33,887 nucleotides of DNA from CAYHBS01 sp964360995 (GCA_964360995.1 CAYHYZ010000006.1:1-33887); one strand, 5' to 3'; shown: positions 7,090-14,431, counted from the stretch's first letter. The notes: generated by a model not told the origin, from the letters alone. Numbers and translations are program-made.

Positions 7090-8055
7090 CTAATGCTTAA
7101 GAATGTAACAGCCCCAGTGTGCACCAAAACCAAAAGTGAATAACATATAATGATCACCGCTTCTTAACCTTCCATTTCTCACCGCATCGGCAAGGTTTAT
7201 TACATTGTCCGCAGCAATTGTGTGCCCATACTTCGCAATATTTACTCCATAAAACTTTTCTTTTGGCACCCCAAGCATTTTTAGTAGTACCATCCAACTC
7301 TGTGCATTGACGTTATGAGGGATAATAAGCGCGATATCATCCAAAGTGAGTTTCGCCTTTTTCAGCGCCTCCAGCATAACAAACCGGGAGGTGGAAAAAT
7401 ATGAAGCAATAATTTCGTTCTTCATTTTTCTTGAATCCCAGTAAAACCCCTTTGAAACTTGATGATATGAAATAAGTTGATTAATGGCCGTGCTTCTCTC
7501 TATAATTGCTGCACAGCTCGCATCACTAATGAGATTATATAGAATCTCTCGTTTTGATCCTTCAGGCAGCCTATCGCTACTAACACATAGCACCCGATGT
7601 ATGTCTGATTCACTTTTTATCATATCGAAAGCAATTTGCAATGACTGCAAAAAAGAAACGCACCCGGCCTGAGAAATACCAATGACGCGCGCTTTTCTCA
7701 TACCGAACTCATATTGCAATTTAAGGCCCGGGTACAGAAATAGCTCCGCTGGATCACGATGTGTGCCTCGGCGTTGTATCGTTGATGGTAACGCCGAAGA
7801 ATATAAAATTACATCTATAGTGTCAGGCGAAACGCCACTCGATTTTAGTATTTTTTTTGTTGCCAGTTCCGCCATTTCGCCCGCGCTTAATTTTTCAGCC
7901 ACAAATATTTTACGAAATCCAAATTTTTTCACCGCCGCGATCTCGCTCTGAATCAGGCGCTTTTTCGATAGTTGCGCAACCGTCAATGATCGTGGAGGCA
8001 AAAAGTAGCTAACCGCGGAAATACCAATCGCAGATTTATTCTTCTGCTTCTTCAT
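7090..8055 (-). CDS. Beta-ketoacyl-ACP synthase III-like enzyme with Cys-His-His active site
   Basis: This 321-aa thiolase-fold protein has the FabH layout: catalytic C132 in ISQAGCVSF and H247 in IIPHNVNAQ. Where FabH has the Asn of GNTS, this protein has H278 in KYGHTIAADN. That change suggests altered chemistry; acyl transfer to O or N, or condensation of an unusual donor, are known for KASIII relatives in natural product pathways. It lies in the operon between the PPTase (4-base overlap) and the reductase (1-base gap). No other fatty acid synthesis genes occur in the window, so it is unlikely to be a housekeeping FabH. Its substrate would be an acyl-CoA or one of the two carrier-bound thioesters. 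Confidence 0.85.
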   Translation of the reverse strand: MKKQKNKSAIGISAVSYFLPPRSLTVAQLSKKRLIQSEIAAVKKFGFRKIFVAEKLSAGEMAELATKKILKSSGVSPDTIDVILYSSALPSTIQRRGTHRDPAELFLYPGLKLQYEFGMRKARVIGISQAGCVSFLQSLQIAFDMIKSESDIHRVLCVSSDRLPEGSKREILYNLISDASCAAIIERSTAINQLISYHQVSKGFYWDSRKMKNEIIASYFSTSRFVMLEALKKAKLTLDDIALIIPHNVNAQSWMVLLKMLGVPKEKFYGVNIAKYGHTIAADNVINLADAVRNGRLRSGDHYMLFTFGFGAHWGCYILKH

Positions 8056-8720
8056 GCCGGCAGTTGAACGGTTGAAAGAATCATGTCATCCATAATTTTG
8101 TATTGTACAATCGCATTTATCTTACAATTACTTCGATCAACTAATACAGGACAATAATTGTGATCGCTTATTCGCACAATGGTATTTCGGGGAGATTCAG
8201 TAAGTCCTACACCTTTTGCTTTAAGATATGCCTCTTTGATTGTCCAGTAGAGTGTGGGACCAATAGTGTCTGGGAAAAATGACCTCATTTCTTGCATTTC
8301 GGCATCGCTTAAATAATACCTCTGTACCATTGGCTTTATGTTTTTTTTGCACGCTATATCAATCCCAACTAAACCAACAAACGACACCGCACATGCTGCA
8401 TGTCCGCTTTCATGGCTAATTGATAACGAAAGATGCTGTAAGAGAGACGGCCGGTTTTCTACTTTTGCTCTAGGTACTCCTTGAACATCGTTGAAAATAC
8501 ATATTTCATTAGCCGCGTAGTCTAACAAAAAACGACTCTTGAGGACATTACTCAAAAGTCGCTTTGCTACGACACGCCCAGCAAGCCAATTGTGTCTTCT
8601 CTGAGAAGTACCGATATTTCTGAATTGACTAAGCTCGGCAGTGGTTAATATAGATGATGGGTCGCTTGCTAATGCACTCTGCTCGATCTGCTCTCGAGTA
8701 ATAAAGTGAGTAGCAAACAT
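8052..8720 (-). CDS. Sfp-type 4'-phosphopantetheinyl transferase
   Basis: The 222-aa protein has the full Sfp-type signature: RRHNWLAGRVVAKRLL (41-56), SISHESGHAACAV (100-112), the metal-binding VGIDIA (118-123) and WTIKEAYLKAKG (159-170). It moves the phosphopantetheine arm of CoA onto the serine of carrier proteins, here presumably the carriers at 2572 and 5774. Its length is that of the broad-specificity Sfp group, not of the short AcpS type. Having the activating enzyme in the same operon makes the pathway largely self-contained. The stop overlaps the KASIII-like start by 4 bases. Confidence 0.92.
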   Translation of the reverse strand: MFATHFITREQIEQSALASDPSSILTTAELSQFRNIGTSQRRHNWLAGRVVAKRLLSNVLKSRFLLDYAANEICIFNDVQGVPRAKVENRPSLLQHLSLSISHESGHAACAVSFVGLVGIDIACKKNIKPMVQRYYLSDAEMQEMRSFFPDTIGPTLYWTIKEAYLKAKGVGLTESPRNTIVRISDHNYCPVLVDRSNCKINAIVQYKIMDDMILSTVQLPA

Positions 8721-8723
8721 TGC

Positions 8724-9161
8724 TTATCCCTCTAGAATCGCCTTCAAATTTTGTCCTGCTTGTTCTGCTTCATCTTCATTGAGCCGCTCTACGACTGTCG
8801 CTTCTGCCACCTTAGCAATCACAGAATCAGGCATTTCGTATTTTACGTCAATGATCAGCCGCGACCCTTCACCTTCAGCTTCAACGGTATAGCTAAACGT
8901 ACTTTCTACTCCAGAAGTGGTCTTAAATGAATAGTGTTTTTCAGGCGCATAGTCTTCCATTACTGCGCTGCCTTTAATTTCAATCCCGGACATAACGAAT
9001 GTCCAATCCCATTTGGATCCTGGTTCACGTGGATTTTGAGAAATATTTTCTACATTTTTTAATGCAGAAATAAATGCGGGGTGATGATGGACGTCTGCGA
9101 TATATTCGACAACAGCCTTCGGCGATGCGTTGATCGAACATATTTTTGTGATATGTGCCAT
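8724..9161 (-). CDS. SRPBCC (START/polyketide cyclase-like) protein, 145 aa
   Basis: Length and pattern fit the SRPBCC superfamily: an N-terminal strand (ITKICSINASPKAVVEYIAD), the GSKWDWTF strand, the KHYSFKTTSGVESTFSYTVE strand pair and a long C-terminal helix ending in the last 40 residues. These helix-grip proteins hold hydrophobic ligands in a pocket. In biosynthetic clusters they act as cyclases, aromatases, dehydratases or lipid-binding proteins. No catalytic residue can be named. It is spaced by 3 bases from the genes on both sides. Confidence 0.75.
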   Translation of the reverse strand: MAHITKICSINASPKAVVEYIADVHHHPAFISALKNVENISQNPREPGSKWDWTFVMSGIEIKGSAVMEDYAPEKHYSFKTTSGVESTFSYTVEAEGEGSRLIIDVKYEMPDSVIAKVAEATVVERLNEDEAEQAGQNLKAILEG

Positions 9162-9164
9162 GAA

Positions 9165-9659
9165 TTAAGTTCTGATTATAATGCGAGGAAATAATTGAGC
9201 AAATTGCTTTCTGAGCAAATTCTTGAACACTTCGACCTTTGTATTATGTTGATGATGTTTAAACTGAATTATAGCAGTACTCCGGAAAACTTGTCGAACT
9301 ACAACATTCGTCTCTCCTAATTGGTGGTGAATAATATAGGTAGTACCCTGCTTTTGATACTTACATAGTGTTGCGTTTAGGCAATCTTTAATTATTATCT
9401 CAAGAGCACTTCCGCTCACTTTGAAAACGGCCCAATGATAGTAGAGGGGCAATACAACAATTGCCACACCGCCTACATAATACATGAATAACTGCGAAGC
9501 AGCGTCAGTGGTCAAAATAGCAAACGTTAACGATAGTATAAAAAAAACAAAGTGAAATATAAATAATGTTTTACCCCGCACCAAAATGATTTTTTTACGA
9601 AACAAAATACTCAGCAGAGCAATAATAAATATAGTGAAATATATGTACACCAGTGTCAT
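9165..9659 (-). CDS. Membrane protein of unknown function, first gene of the operon
   Basis: The 164-aa protein has three likely membrane helices (about residues 1-20, 32-51 and 60-75), followed by a soluble C-terminal part of about 85 residues (EIIIKDCLNA onward) rich in beta-forming residues and in His, Lys and Arg. The soluble part resembles a PH-like or DUF-type domain in pattern only; I do not recognise the family. As first gene of the twelve-gene unit it may anchor the pathway or move its product. No good Shine-Dalgarno is visible, and no clear -35/-10 pair could be fixed in the 60 bases upstream. Confidence 0.68.
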   Translation of the reverse strand: MTLVYIYFTIFIIALLSILFRKKIILVRGKTLFIFHFVFFILSLTFAILTTDAASQLFMYYVGGVAIVVLPLYYHWAVFKVSGSALEIIIKDCLNATLCKYQKQGTTYIIHHQLGETNVVVRQVFRSTAIIQFKHHQHNTKVEVFKNLLRKQFAQLFPRIIIRT

Positions 9660-9695
9660 GTCTGCTCTACTTTACCATATAGCGCGATTCTTCAG

Positions 9696-9803
9696 CTATG
9701 TATTTCTGAGGCGCATTAGATACACAAAATGCCACGCGGCATTTTGCCCCGGATAAAGCCACACTTTAGATTTAAATCGATACTGATGACGAGCCCCAAC
9801 CAT
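9696..9803 (-). pseudogene. Truncated 5' fragment of a DUF1905 gene
   Basis: From an ATG at 9803 the reverse strand reads 27 codons homologous to the intact DUF1905 gene at 1643-1957, with KSKVWLYPGQNAAWHFV against SSKVWLYPGQNAAWHFV. It then runs into unrelated sequence (YLMRLRNT) and a TAG at 9696-9698. In the 45 bases from the KVWLY codons to HFV, 41 are identical. The remaining three quarters of the domain are missing. The break falls exactly where the similarity to the left copy ends, immediately next to the biosynthetic operon. This is best read as the resident gene start left behind after a segment was inserted. Confidence 0.75.
9725..9746. repeat. Right copy of att-like dyad core
   Basis: CAAAATGCC-ACGC-GGCATTTTG has perfect 9-base inverted arms around four bases. 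Twenty bases are identical to 1875-1894. The similarity between the two regions ends just outside the core on the operon side here and on the outer side at the left copy. It lies in the truncated DUF1905 fragment. Confidence 0.5.
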
Positions 9804-9811
9804 AACACAAG

Positions 9812-10030
9812 TTAATGCAAATCTTGACTGCGAAGCGCCCCGTCGTTACTCCCCCTCGTCTGATTATTCGCAACTGCAATATCATGTGCCTCTTTGCGAT
9901 CGACAAAGCGTCCGATCGAAGTCATAAATCCTTCGTGAATGTCGTCCTCGACACAATCCGGCTGTTCACCGAGAAGCACTTAAATCTCATTAAGATCGTG
10001 TTGCACCTCTCCCGATGCGTTCAACAATAA
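9812..10030 (-). pseudogene. 3' remnant of a small unknown gene with an in-frame stop
   Basis: The reverse strand reads LLLNASGEVQHDLNEI, then TAA at 9980-9982, then 54 codons containing EGFMTSIGRFVDRKEAHDIA and ending in LRSQDLH. The phrase GF(V/M)TS-GRFV(D/N)R-EA--IA, with a short S(E/Q)DL- ending, recalls a small protein family of bacteria and phages that I cannot name. Only its C-terminal half is visible. No start with a ribosome binding site exists on the far side of the stop, so this is probably a dead fragment. A GTG at 9979 could still start a 54-aa protein. It abuts the DUF1905 fragment, so this border region is rich in debris. Confidence 0.55.
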
Positions 10031-10060
10031 TATTATTTATCACTAGTGGTTGGATATTAC

Positions 10061-12082
10061 TTATTGCACCTCTACTTGCACGAGTGGTACGTCACTTAAT
10101 TTTCCATATCCACACTGCGGCCCCGGATCTGACACTGCCGTACCGTCAGTTGCAATGACAACGCCGCGCGCGGCGTGCCAGTGTTCGGCTCCGCATCCTA
10201 TTTCATCCTCGATGATGAGTTGTTCGCGTGGCAGATATTTCCCTTGATATTGAATTGCTTGAATCAACTTCGCAGGTGCAGTGGACCCACCGGAACTTCC
10301 ACCGGGTATTGTTGTTCCACCTCCGGTCGTCCCGGTATCACCTCCCGGGATGACTCCCGTTCCACCGGTATCAGGAACAGTCTTTGGCTCCTCTTCACTG
10401 CAGATGAGTTTCCCTTTCGCGCCGTCACTTCCCGGTGGTTTCCCAGCGCCACCCTTGCCGCCTCCTCCGGGGCCGCATCCGTCGCCGCCATTTCCGCCGT
10501 TACCTCCCGTTTCATCTACTATAGTCCCGTCCGCTCCGCGCACTCCTGCATTCCCGCCCACACCAAAGGTTGATTTTGCGTCTCCTCCTTTTCCACCGTT
10601 TCCACCCGACGCTTGATTTACGGAACAAGACCCGCCGTTTCCACCGATACCGCCATATGCATCCGCATCTCCACCATCACCCCCTTGGCTTGTGCCTGTA
10701 ATTCCAGAAAGCGATGCGTCTCCTCCTTTCCCGCCCGTTGCAGTCCCTTTGCCTCCCGCGCCGCCATTACATTTACATGCGTTTCCATTTCCTCCTTTGC
10801 CGGGATTTGCAATTGCTTCGCCGCCAAGGCCACCCGTCACGGTATCAATCGTCACGTTGCCAATACCGCTGACCGCGCCCGCCGCGGCAAGTTCTTTTTT
10901 ATTTTTTCCCCCATTGCCACCGGTTGCCGTGGCGTCCCCTCCTTTCTTCCCGGGGCACCCGTCCTCGCCATCTTTTCCATTTGCCGTCGCTCCCCCTCCG
11001 GATCCGCCTCTCCCGGGCACAATATGAAATGCATTAATTTGAATACTTCCCACTGCAGTCATTTTGAAGTTGCCCGCCGCGCCACCATTTCCGCCGCGCG
11101 CGATGCCGGGGTCGCAATTATTGGGAGTTTCTGCGGGTCCTCCATCTCCTCCATCACCAAGTTCCAGTCGAAACGTGTTCAGCGTGATGTTGCGCGCTTG
11201 GACGCGAAAACGGAACGCGTCTTCGCCATCTTTGCCTCGAGCAGTGCATGACTTTCCAATGTCGCTATCCCCTGCCTGTCCTTTGGGACCAACCAAATGA
11301 AAATCTTGGAGCGTGATATCACCGTTATTTCCAAAATTAAAGTTCAGCACAATTTTTTTAATTTTTTTACCGGGTGTTTCAATAGCGACACCAGAAGGAG
11401 GTGCGCCGCCCCCACCAATCGTCCAGGTGCCGGAGATCACCACACCCGGAATTGGGTTGCTATCTTTATCGAGTGCGGTTTGCGCGTTGGCGGTACTCAC
11501 GAGACCAAAAAGTTTTGCGAAGTATGGCAACGAAGACTTCGGTGGAGTTACTTCTTTTGTTACATCGCCCGACACTATTCCACTCTCGGTCATTGGTCCA
11601 ATGCGCGTACCAGTTCCCGTATCTTCGCCAGTTTCATTAAATACTGCTTCGATATCCGTGTCGGTGCGGGCAAGTTTACTTTCATCATCAACAATCTGGA
11701 CACTGCCGTCTGAAATAACCTTCGCATCTGGAGATACTATCAGCGCTCCATTCGCGACAATAGTGATACCAGTGTCTGCGTCAGAGGAACCTTCTGGCGC
11801 AACGCAGCGCACGACACCTGAAATATTGGTATTTCCCTCAACAATAATATTGAGTGGACCGCCCAAGCACGCAAGTGTTCCCGTCACATCAAAATTTCCT
11901 TTGACCGTGAGTGTGGCAGCGTTAGTAATGGTTGTCTGCTCATTGGATAGAACTGCAGCGTCACCTTCGATTGTGGTATCGCTGGCGTATACCACAGTCT
12001 CTTCGATTTGCGTGGTGGAAAAATAGTAGTACCCCCCAATCACGATAAGGAGCGCAGTACCCCCTATGAGTGCCTTTTTCAT
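10061..12082 (-). CDS. Large glycine-rich membrane-anchored extracellular protein, 673 aa
   Basis: The start at 12082 (MKKALIGGTALLIVIGG) is preferred to the open frame up to 12148 because it begins directly with a signal anchor and has AGGA about 10 bases upstream. Parts in order: anchor; a beta-rich region with repeating strands (TIEGDAAVLSNEQTTITNAA and onward), like a beta-helix; a linker; a central region of about 300 residues dense in GG, GGxGG and GKDGxDG motifs; a Gly/Thr/Pro linker; and a C-terminal domain with CGAEHWHAARG and DPGPQCGYG. At least ten cysteines are spread through the Gly region, so disulfide links outside the cell are likely. The adjacent gene encodes a pilin-like protein. 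The role is probably surface structure or attachment, but this is inference. Confidence 0.82.
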   Translation of the reverse strand: MKKALIGGTALLIVIGGYYYFSTTQIEETVVYASDTTIEGDAAVLSNEQTTITNAATLTVKGNFDVTGTLACLGGPLNIIVEGNTNISGVVRCVAPEGSSDADTGITIVANGALIVSPDAKVISDGSVQIVDDESKLARTDTDIEAVFNETGEDTGTGTRIGPMTESGIVSGDVTKEVTPPKSSLPYFAKLFGLVSTANAQTALDKDSNPIPGVVISGTWTIGGGGAPPSGVAIETPGKKIKKIVLNFNFGNNGDITLQDFHLVGPKGQAGDSDIGKSCTARGKDGEDAFRFRVQARNITLNTFRLELGDGGDGGPAETPNNCDPGIARGGNGGAAGNFKMTAVGSIQINAFHIVPGRGGSGGGATANGKDGEDGCPGKKGGDATATGGNGGKNKKELAAAGAVSGIGNVTIDTVTGGLGGEAIANPGKGGNGNACKCNGGAGGKGTATGGKGGDASLSGITGTSQGGDGGDADAYGGIGGNGGSCSVNQASGGNGGKGGDAKSTFGVGGNAGVRGADGTIVDETGGNGGNGGDGCGPGGGGKGGAGKPPGSDGAKGKLICSEEEPKTVPDTGGTGVIPGGDTGTTGGGTTIPGGSSGGSTAPAKLIQAIQYQGKYLPREQLIIEDEIGCGAEHWHAARGVVIATDGTAVSDPGPQCGYGKLSDVPLVQVEVQ

Positions 12083-12154
12083 AAAATATATCCTACACCC
12101 GGATACCACGAAGGTACAGTAGGGTACACTACTGGCAAGATCGCGCACAATTCA

Positions 12155-12670
12155 TCAATTCGAAACCTGAAAATACTTTGGCGAGCCGTTCCGGCCGTTT
12201 GATGTGGCTTCAAATACTCCTGTGCCCCCTCCTGCTGTGGGAGTAGATATAGTGAAAAGCGTCACCTTCTCTGCCTCGTTCTGTAAATTTGCATACATCG
12301 CGCACTTCCCCGCGCTGTTTACGATATATCGATATTTCGATTCCGATGCCGTGCCACTGGAAGGGTCTTTTAGTTCTGGGATTTGATTCGCATATTGAGG
12401 GTTTTTTGTGCGCAACTCCGAAAGAATAGGTGCGAGATCATAGTCGCCCACTCCGGCGTCTGGAACATAACAATTCAGTTTAAGGATTCTTCCGATGCTC
12501 GATATTTCTGTTTTTCTCCGTGCATCAAGCGCTTTTGCTCGCGCGCCAAACAACGCAGTGGCGATAATACCACCAAGAATTCCGATGATTGCAATCACAA
12601 CCAGCAACTCAATGAGCGTGTACCCGTGTGGCACCACGACTTCCCTACCGCTCTGCAAAAAAATCCTCAC
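12155..12670 (-). CDS. Type IV pilin-like protein
   Basis: The 171-aa protein has a class III signal sequence: a short leader ending in VVPHG, then YTLIELLVVIAIIGILGGI. A prepilin peptidase would cut after the Gly, and E5 of the mature form is present. The hydrophobic helix is followed by a soluble domain with two cysteines (LNCYVPD and GKCAMY) that may form a disulfide. It belongs to the pilin/pseudopilin group of type IV pili or type II secretion-like machines; no other pilus gene is in the window. Translation starts at a GTG that overlaps the stop of the upstream 55-aa gene by 4 bases, which suggests coupling. Confidence 0.88.
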   Translation of the reverse strand: MRIFLQSGREVVVPHGYTLIELLVVIAIIGILGGIIATALFGARAKALDARRKTEISSIGRILKLNCYVPDAGVGDYDLAPILSELRTKNPQYANQIPELKDPSSGTASESKYRYIVNSAGKCAMYANLQNEAEKVTLFTISTPTAGGGTGVFEATSNGRNGSPKYFQVSN

Positions 12671-12834
12671 ATCTGTAAATATTTCAAAAGCTCATACACG
12701 AGAAACGATGGCCACACGATGGCTTTAAAAAATCCGATAACACCCGCTGTAAATCCTGTCGCAGTTTTAATAAAATAAATAACCGCACCCACAAAACCAA
12801 GCCCGTACACTGCCTCTCCGCCTCCTTTGCTCAT
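12667..12834 (-). CDS. Conserved-looking 55-aa membrane protein
   Basis: ATG at 12834 opens MSKGGGEAVYGLGFVGAVIY, then a second hydrophobic segment (TAGVIGFFKAIVWPSFLVYE) and a short tail, LLKYLQM. AAAGGAGG lies inside the beginning of the gene rather than before it, so initiation appears not to use a normal Shine-Dalgarno. The pattern, with WP in the second hydrophobic segment, is one I recall from many bacterial and CPR genomes as a small conserved protein of unknown function. It is translationally coupled to the pilin-like gene by a 4-base overlap. Confidence 0.78.
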   Translation of the reverse strand: MSKGGGEAVYGLGFVGAVIYFIKTATGFTAGVIGFFKAIVWPSFLVYELLKYLQM

Positions 12835-12873
12835 AGTAATAATGTAATGAGTAATATTCTACTTTTCAATGTA

Positions 12874-13284
12874 TCACGGGTGTCGCTTACCTGCTGCGAG
12901 CATCGCGCATGCCTTATGAATACGAAGTCCTTTTTCCTCCGATACTTTTGCCTCTGCTATCCAATCAATAAAATCTCTCCGTTCAGTAGACGTAAGGCCG
13001 CTCCACTGCGTTTTTGCTTTTTTATTCGCACCAAGCGCCGTATACAAATTCATCGGGACTATCGCATAGCAGCATGGGCGACGTTTTCCGGAGGCGAGCA
13101 TACTCGGGACTCGCTCTATGCGGCGCTTCCGTGTTTCAGTAAGTTTGGCTGATGTTATCCAACTCATAAAATCCCTCCGCGCAATCGGGGTAAGACTCTC
13201 CCACTGCATCTTCACTTTTATAGTAGTCGCAAGCACTTTGCGAAGATCTGCTGGTATTTTTTCCTCTGATGATCGCCCTATCAT
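12874..13284 (-). CDS. Protein with two OmdA/YdeI-type C-terminal domains, 136 aa
   Basis: Two tandem repeats of about 60 residues are visible. Each reads L--A----A--QW--L(T)--ERRDF--WI--AK--E----RI-----ML-A(S)GKR-P, for example TSTERRDFIDWIAEAK in the second copy and TPIARRDFMSWITSAK in the first. This is the bacteriocin-protection YdeI/OmpD-associated (OmdA) motif. The biochemical role of the family is uncertain. The relation to the DUF1905 genes is notable, because DUF1905 and OmdA domains are often found in one protein; here they are encoded about 11 kb apart with the biosynthetic operon between them. Confidence 0.83.
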   Translation of the reverse strand: MIGRSSEEKIPADLRKVLATTIKVKMQWESLTPIARRDFMSWITSAKLTETRKRRIERVPSMLASGKRRPCCYAIVPMNLYTALGANKKAKTQWSGLTSTERRDFIDWIAEAKVSEEKGLRIHKACAMLAAGKRHP

Positions 13285-13324
13285 ACCTATATTGAAGAGG
13301 TTTCTCCGCTATTATTCAATCTCA

Positions 13325-13354
13325 ACAAATACCGCCATGCATGGAGGTATTTGT
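13325..13354. terminator. Strong hairpin between the OmdA gene and tRNA-Gln
   Basis: ACAAATACC pairs with GGTATTTGT, and the interior CCATGCATGG is itself palindromic. TTTT follows on the plus strand only, with no plus-strand gene upstream. On the minus strand it lies between the end of tRNA-Gln and the OmdA gene and may end the tRNA transcript. Next to it, bases 13386-13406 are a GC-rich run of GGGC units. Confidence 0.5.
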
Positions 13355-13453
13355 TTTATTTGCTGCCGGTCCCTCCTTCGCTAAGTCTGCGGGCGGGCGG
13401 GCAGGGACTCGGTCACGAGTTACTAAGCTCACCAACCACGTTCATGCACACTG

Positions 13454-13524
13454 CTGCGGGACTAGGATTCGAACCTAGATAGCCAGGTCCAAAACCTGGA
13501 GTCCTACCATTAGACGATCCCGCA
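13454..13524 (-). tRNA. tRNA-Gln (anticodon TTG)
   Basis: The reverse strand folds as a full cloverleaf: acceptor stem TGCGGGA with TCCCGCA, the anticodon stem CCAGG and CCTGG around loop TTTTGGA (anticodon TTG), and the T arm CTAGG-TTCGAAT-CCTAG. The discriminator is G and CCA is not encoded. There is no gene within 70 bases on either side. Confidence 0.95.
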
Positions 13525-13612
13525 GTATAAAAGCTTATAACAACAAGCTGTCCTGCATTGTATCAATTCACCTCTCTATTCTCAACCGTGTGATTTTAGG
13601 GTGAGTCGCGTC

Positions 13613-13618
13613 TACAAT
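13613..13618 (+). promoter_or_regulatory. -10 element for a leaderless start at 13625
   Basis: TACAAT is followed by six bases and then the ATG at 13625. Transcription would start at about the start codon, which fits the lack of a Shine-Dalgarno there. No convincing -35 box is seen. Confidence 0.45.
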
Positions 13619-13624
13619 ATATAT

Positions 13625-14431
13625 ATGAAAGTCATCACCGCCGTTCTGTTTGTTACATTATTCCTAGGGTTGTTTATAGTGTCCGCGTGGGTACTGAATA
13701 ATTCAGAACAAATTCTCGCGGAATTTCGAAAATTCAATGACACTCCCCCGAAAACAATTAGCACAAATGTCTCAACGTATTTCCGAGAGGAAATGTACAA
13801 CGGTACAATTGACCGCGTCGGGCAGCCGATCGAGGGTTTCGAGCCATCGATGTTAATGCAGGCGTGGCCGAATTTAGTGCTGAAGGATTTTGACGGCGTG
13901 GAGGCGGAATTGGGTGTGTATCAATACAACGAAACTGACCTTGATTTTATTATGGATTCAACGAACCCCGTGCATAGCGCCGCTCGTGCAATCACAAATA
14001 AAGGTATGACAACGCTTCTTAACAATGTAAGCAGTCGCCTGAACCGACCCACGACAACAATTGATGATATTGAATCAATCTTAGTTGCACTTCGCGGAAA
14101 CCAATATGAGACGGGTGTGCCGGGGCGCATCAACGGTATTCTTTCTATCGGCCCTATCTGCCCGGTTGAGCGCGAGGGAGTTCCCTGTCCTGTTCCTGCA
14201 GAAGCGTACCGTGCGCGACCCATTGTGGTGTACGACCTTGATGGAAACGAAATCACACGCATTACTGCGAGCACGGTGGACGGAACATTTATGATTGAAG
14301 TTTCTGCGGGAACGTATGATGTGAGCGTGGTGTCTGCGAGTGTTATCGAAAATATTTCCCCTCAACGTGTGATAGTTGGAGCAGATAGCGACGTATCTAT
14401 TCGATTTGATGTAGATACGGGAATCCGATAA
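13625..14431 (+). CDS. Membrane-anchored protein with a carboxypeptidase-regulatory-like domain
   Basis: From the ATG at 13625 the protein has 268 residues. An N-terminal membrane anchor (VITAVLFVTLFLGLFIVSAW) leads to a helical region of about 140 residues with no recognised motif. The C-terminal 100 residues look like a beta-sandwich carboxypeptidase-regulatory-like repeat: GINGILSIGPICPVEREGV... PIVVYDLDGNEI... AGTYDVSVV... and a DVDTGIR end, with a Cys pair in PICPVEREGVPC. I recall this domain in many CPR surface proteins. A GTG at 13601 could add 8 residues, but the -10 hexamer at 13613 and the lysine after Met favour 13625. It probably has a role at the cell surface. Confidence 0.75.
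   Translation: MKVITAVLFVTLFLGLFIVSAWVLNNSEQILAEFRKFNDTPPKTISTNVSTYFREEMYNGTIDRVGQPIEGFEPSMLMQAWPNLVLKDFDGVEAELGVYQYNETDLDFIMDSTNPVHSAARAITNKGMTTLLNNVSSRLNRPTTTIDDIESILVALRGNQYETGVPGRINGILSIGPICPVEREGVPCPVPAEAYRARPIVVYDLDGNEITRITASTVDGTFMIEVSAGTYDVSVVSASVIENISPQRVIVGADSDVSIRFDVDTGIR

Noticed and set aside
7089..7157. Longer N-terminus of the reductase, with a hydrophobic stretch
   Set aside because: It lies inside the KASIII-like gene and the fold begins at the ATG at 7088. The hydrophobic stretch is a shadow of the other frame.
1950..9803. Prophage or ICE carrying the operon
   Set aside because: No integrase, transposase, phage structural or transfer gene is present between the repeats. 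Only the att-like repeats support mobility, so I report an insertion scar and do not call a named element.
10400..11100. Dense short repeats that could suggest a CRISPR array or minisatellite
   Set aside because: The repeats are in-frame GG-type codons of one protein. There are no equal-length repeats with unique spacers, and no cas gene is in the window.
10264..12026. Several long ORFs opposite the glycine-rich gene, Pro-, Ser- or Arg-rich
   Set aside because: They are mirror frames of Gly codons (GGN read as CCN and shifted frames) and have no start signals.
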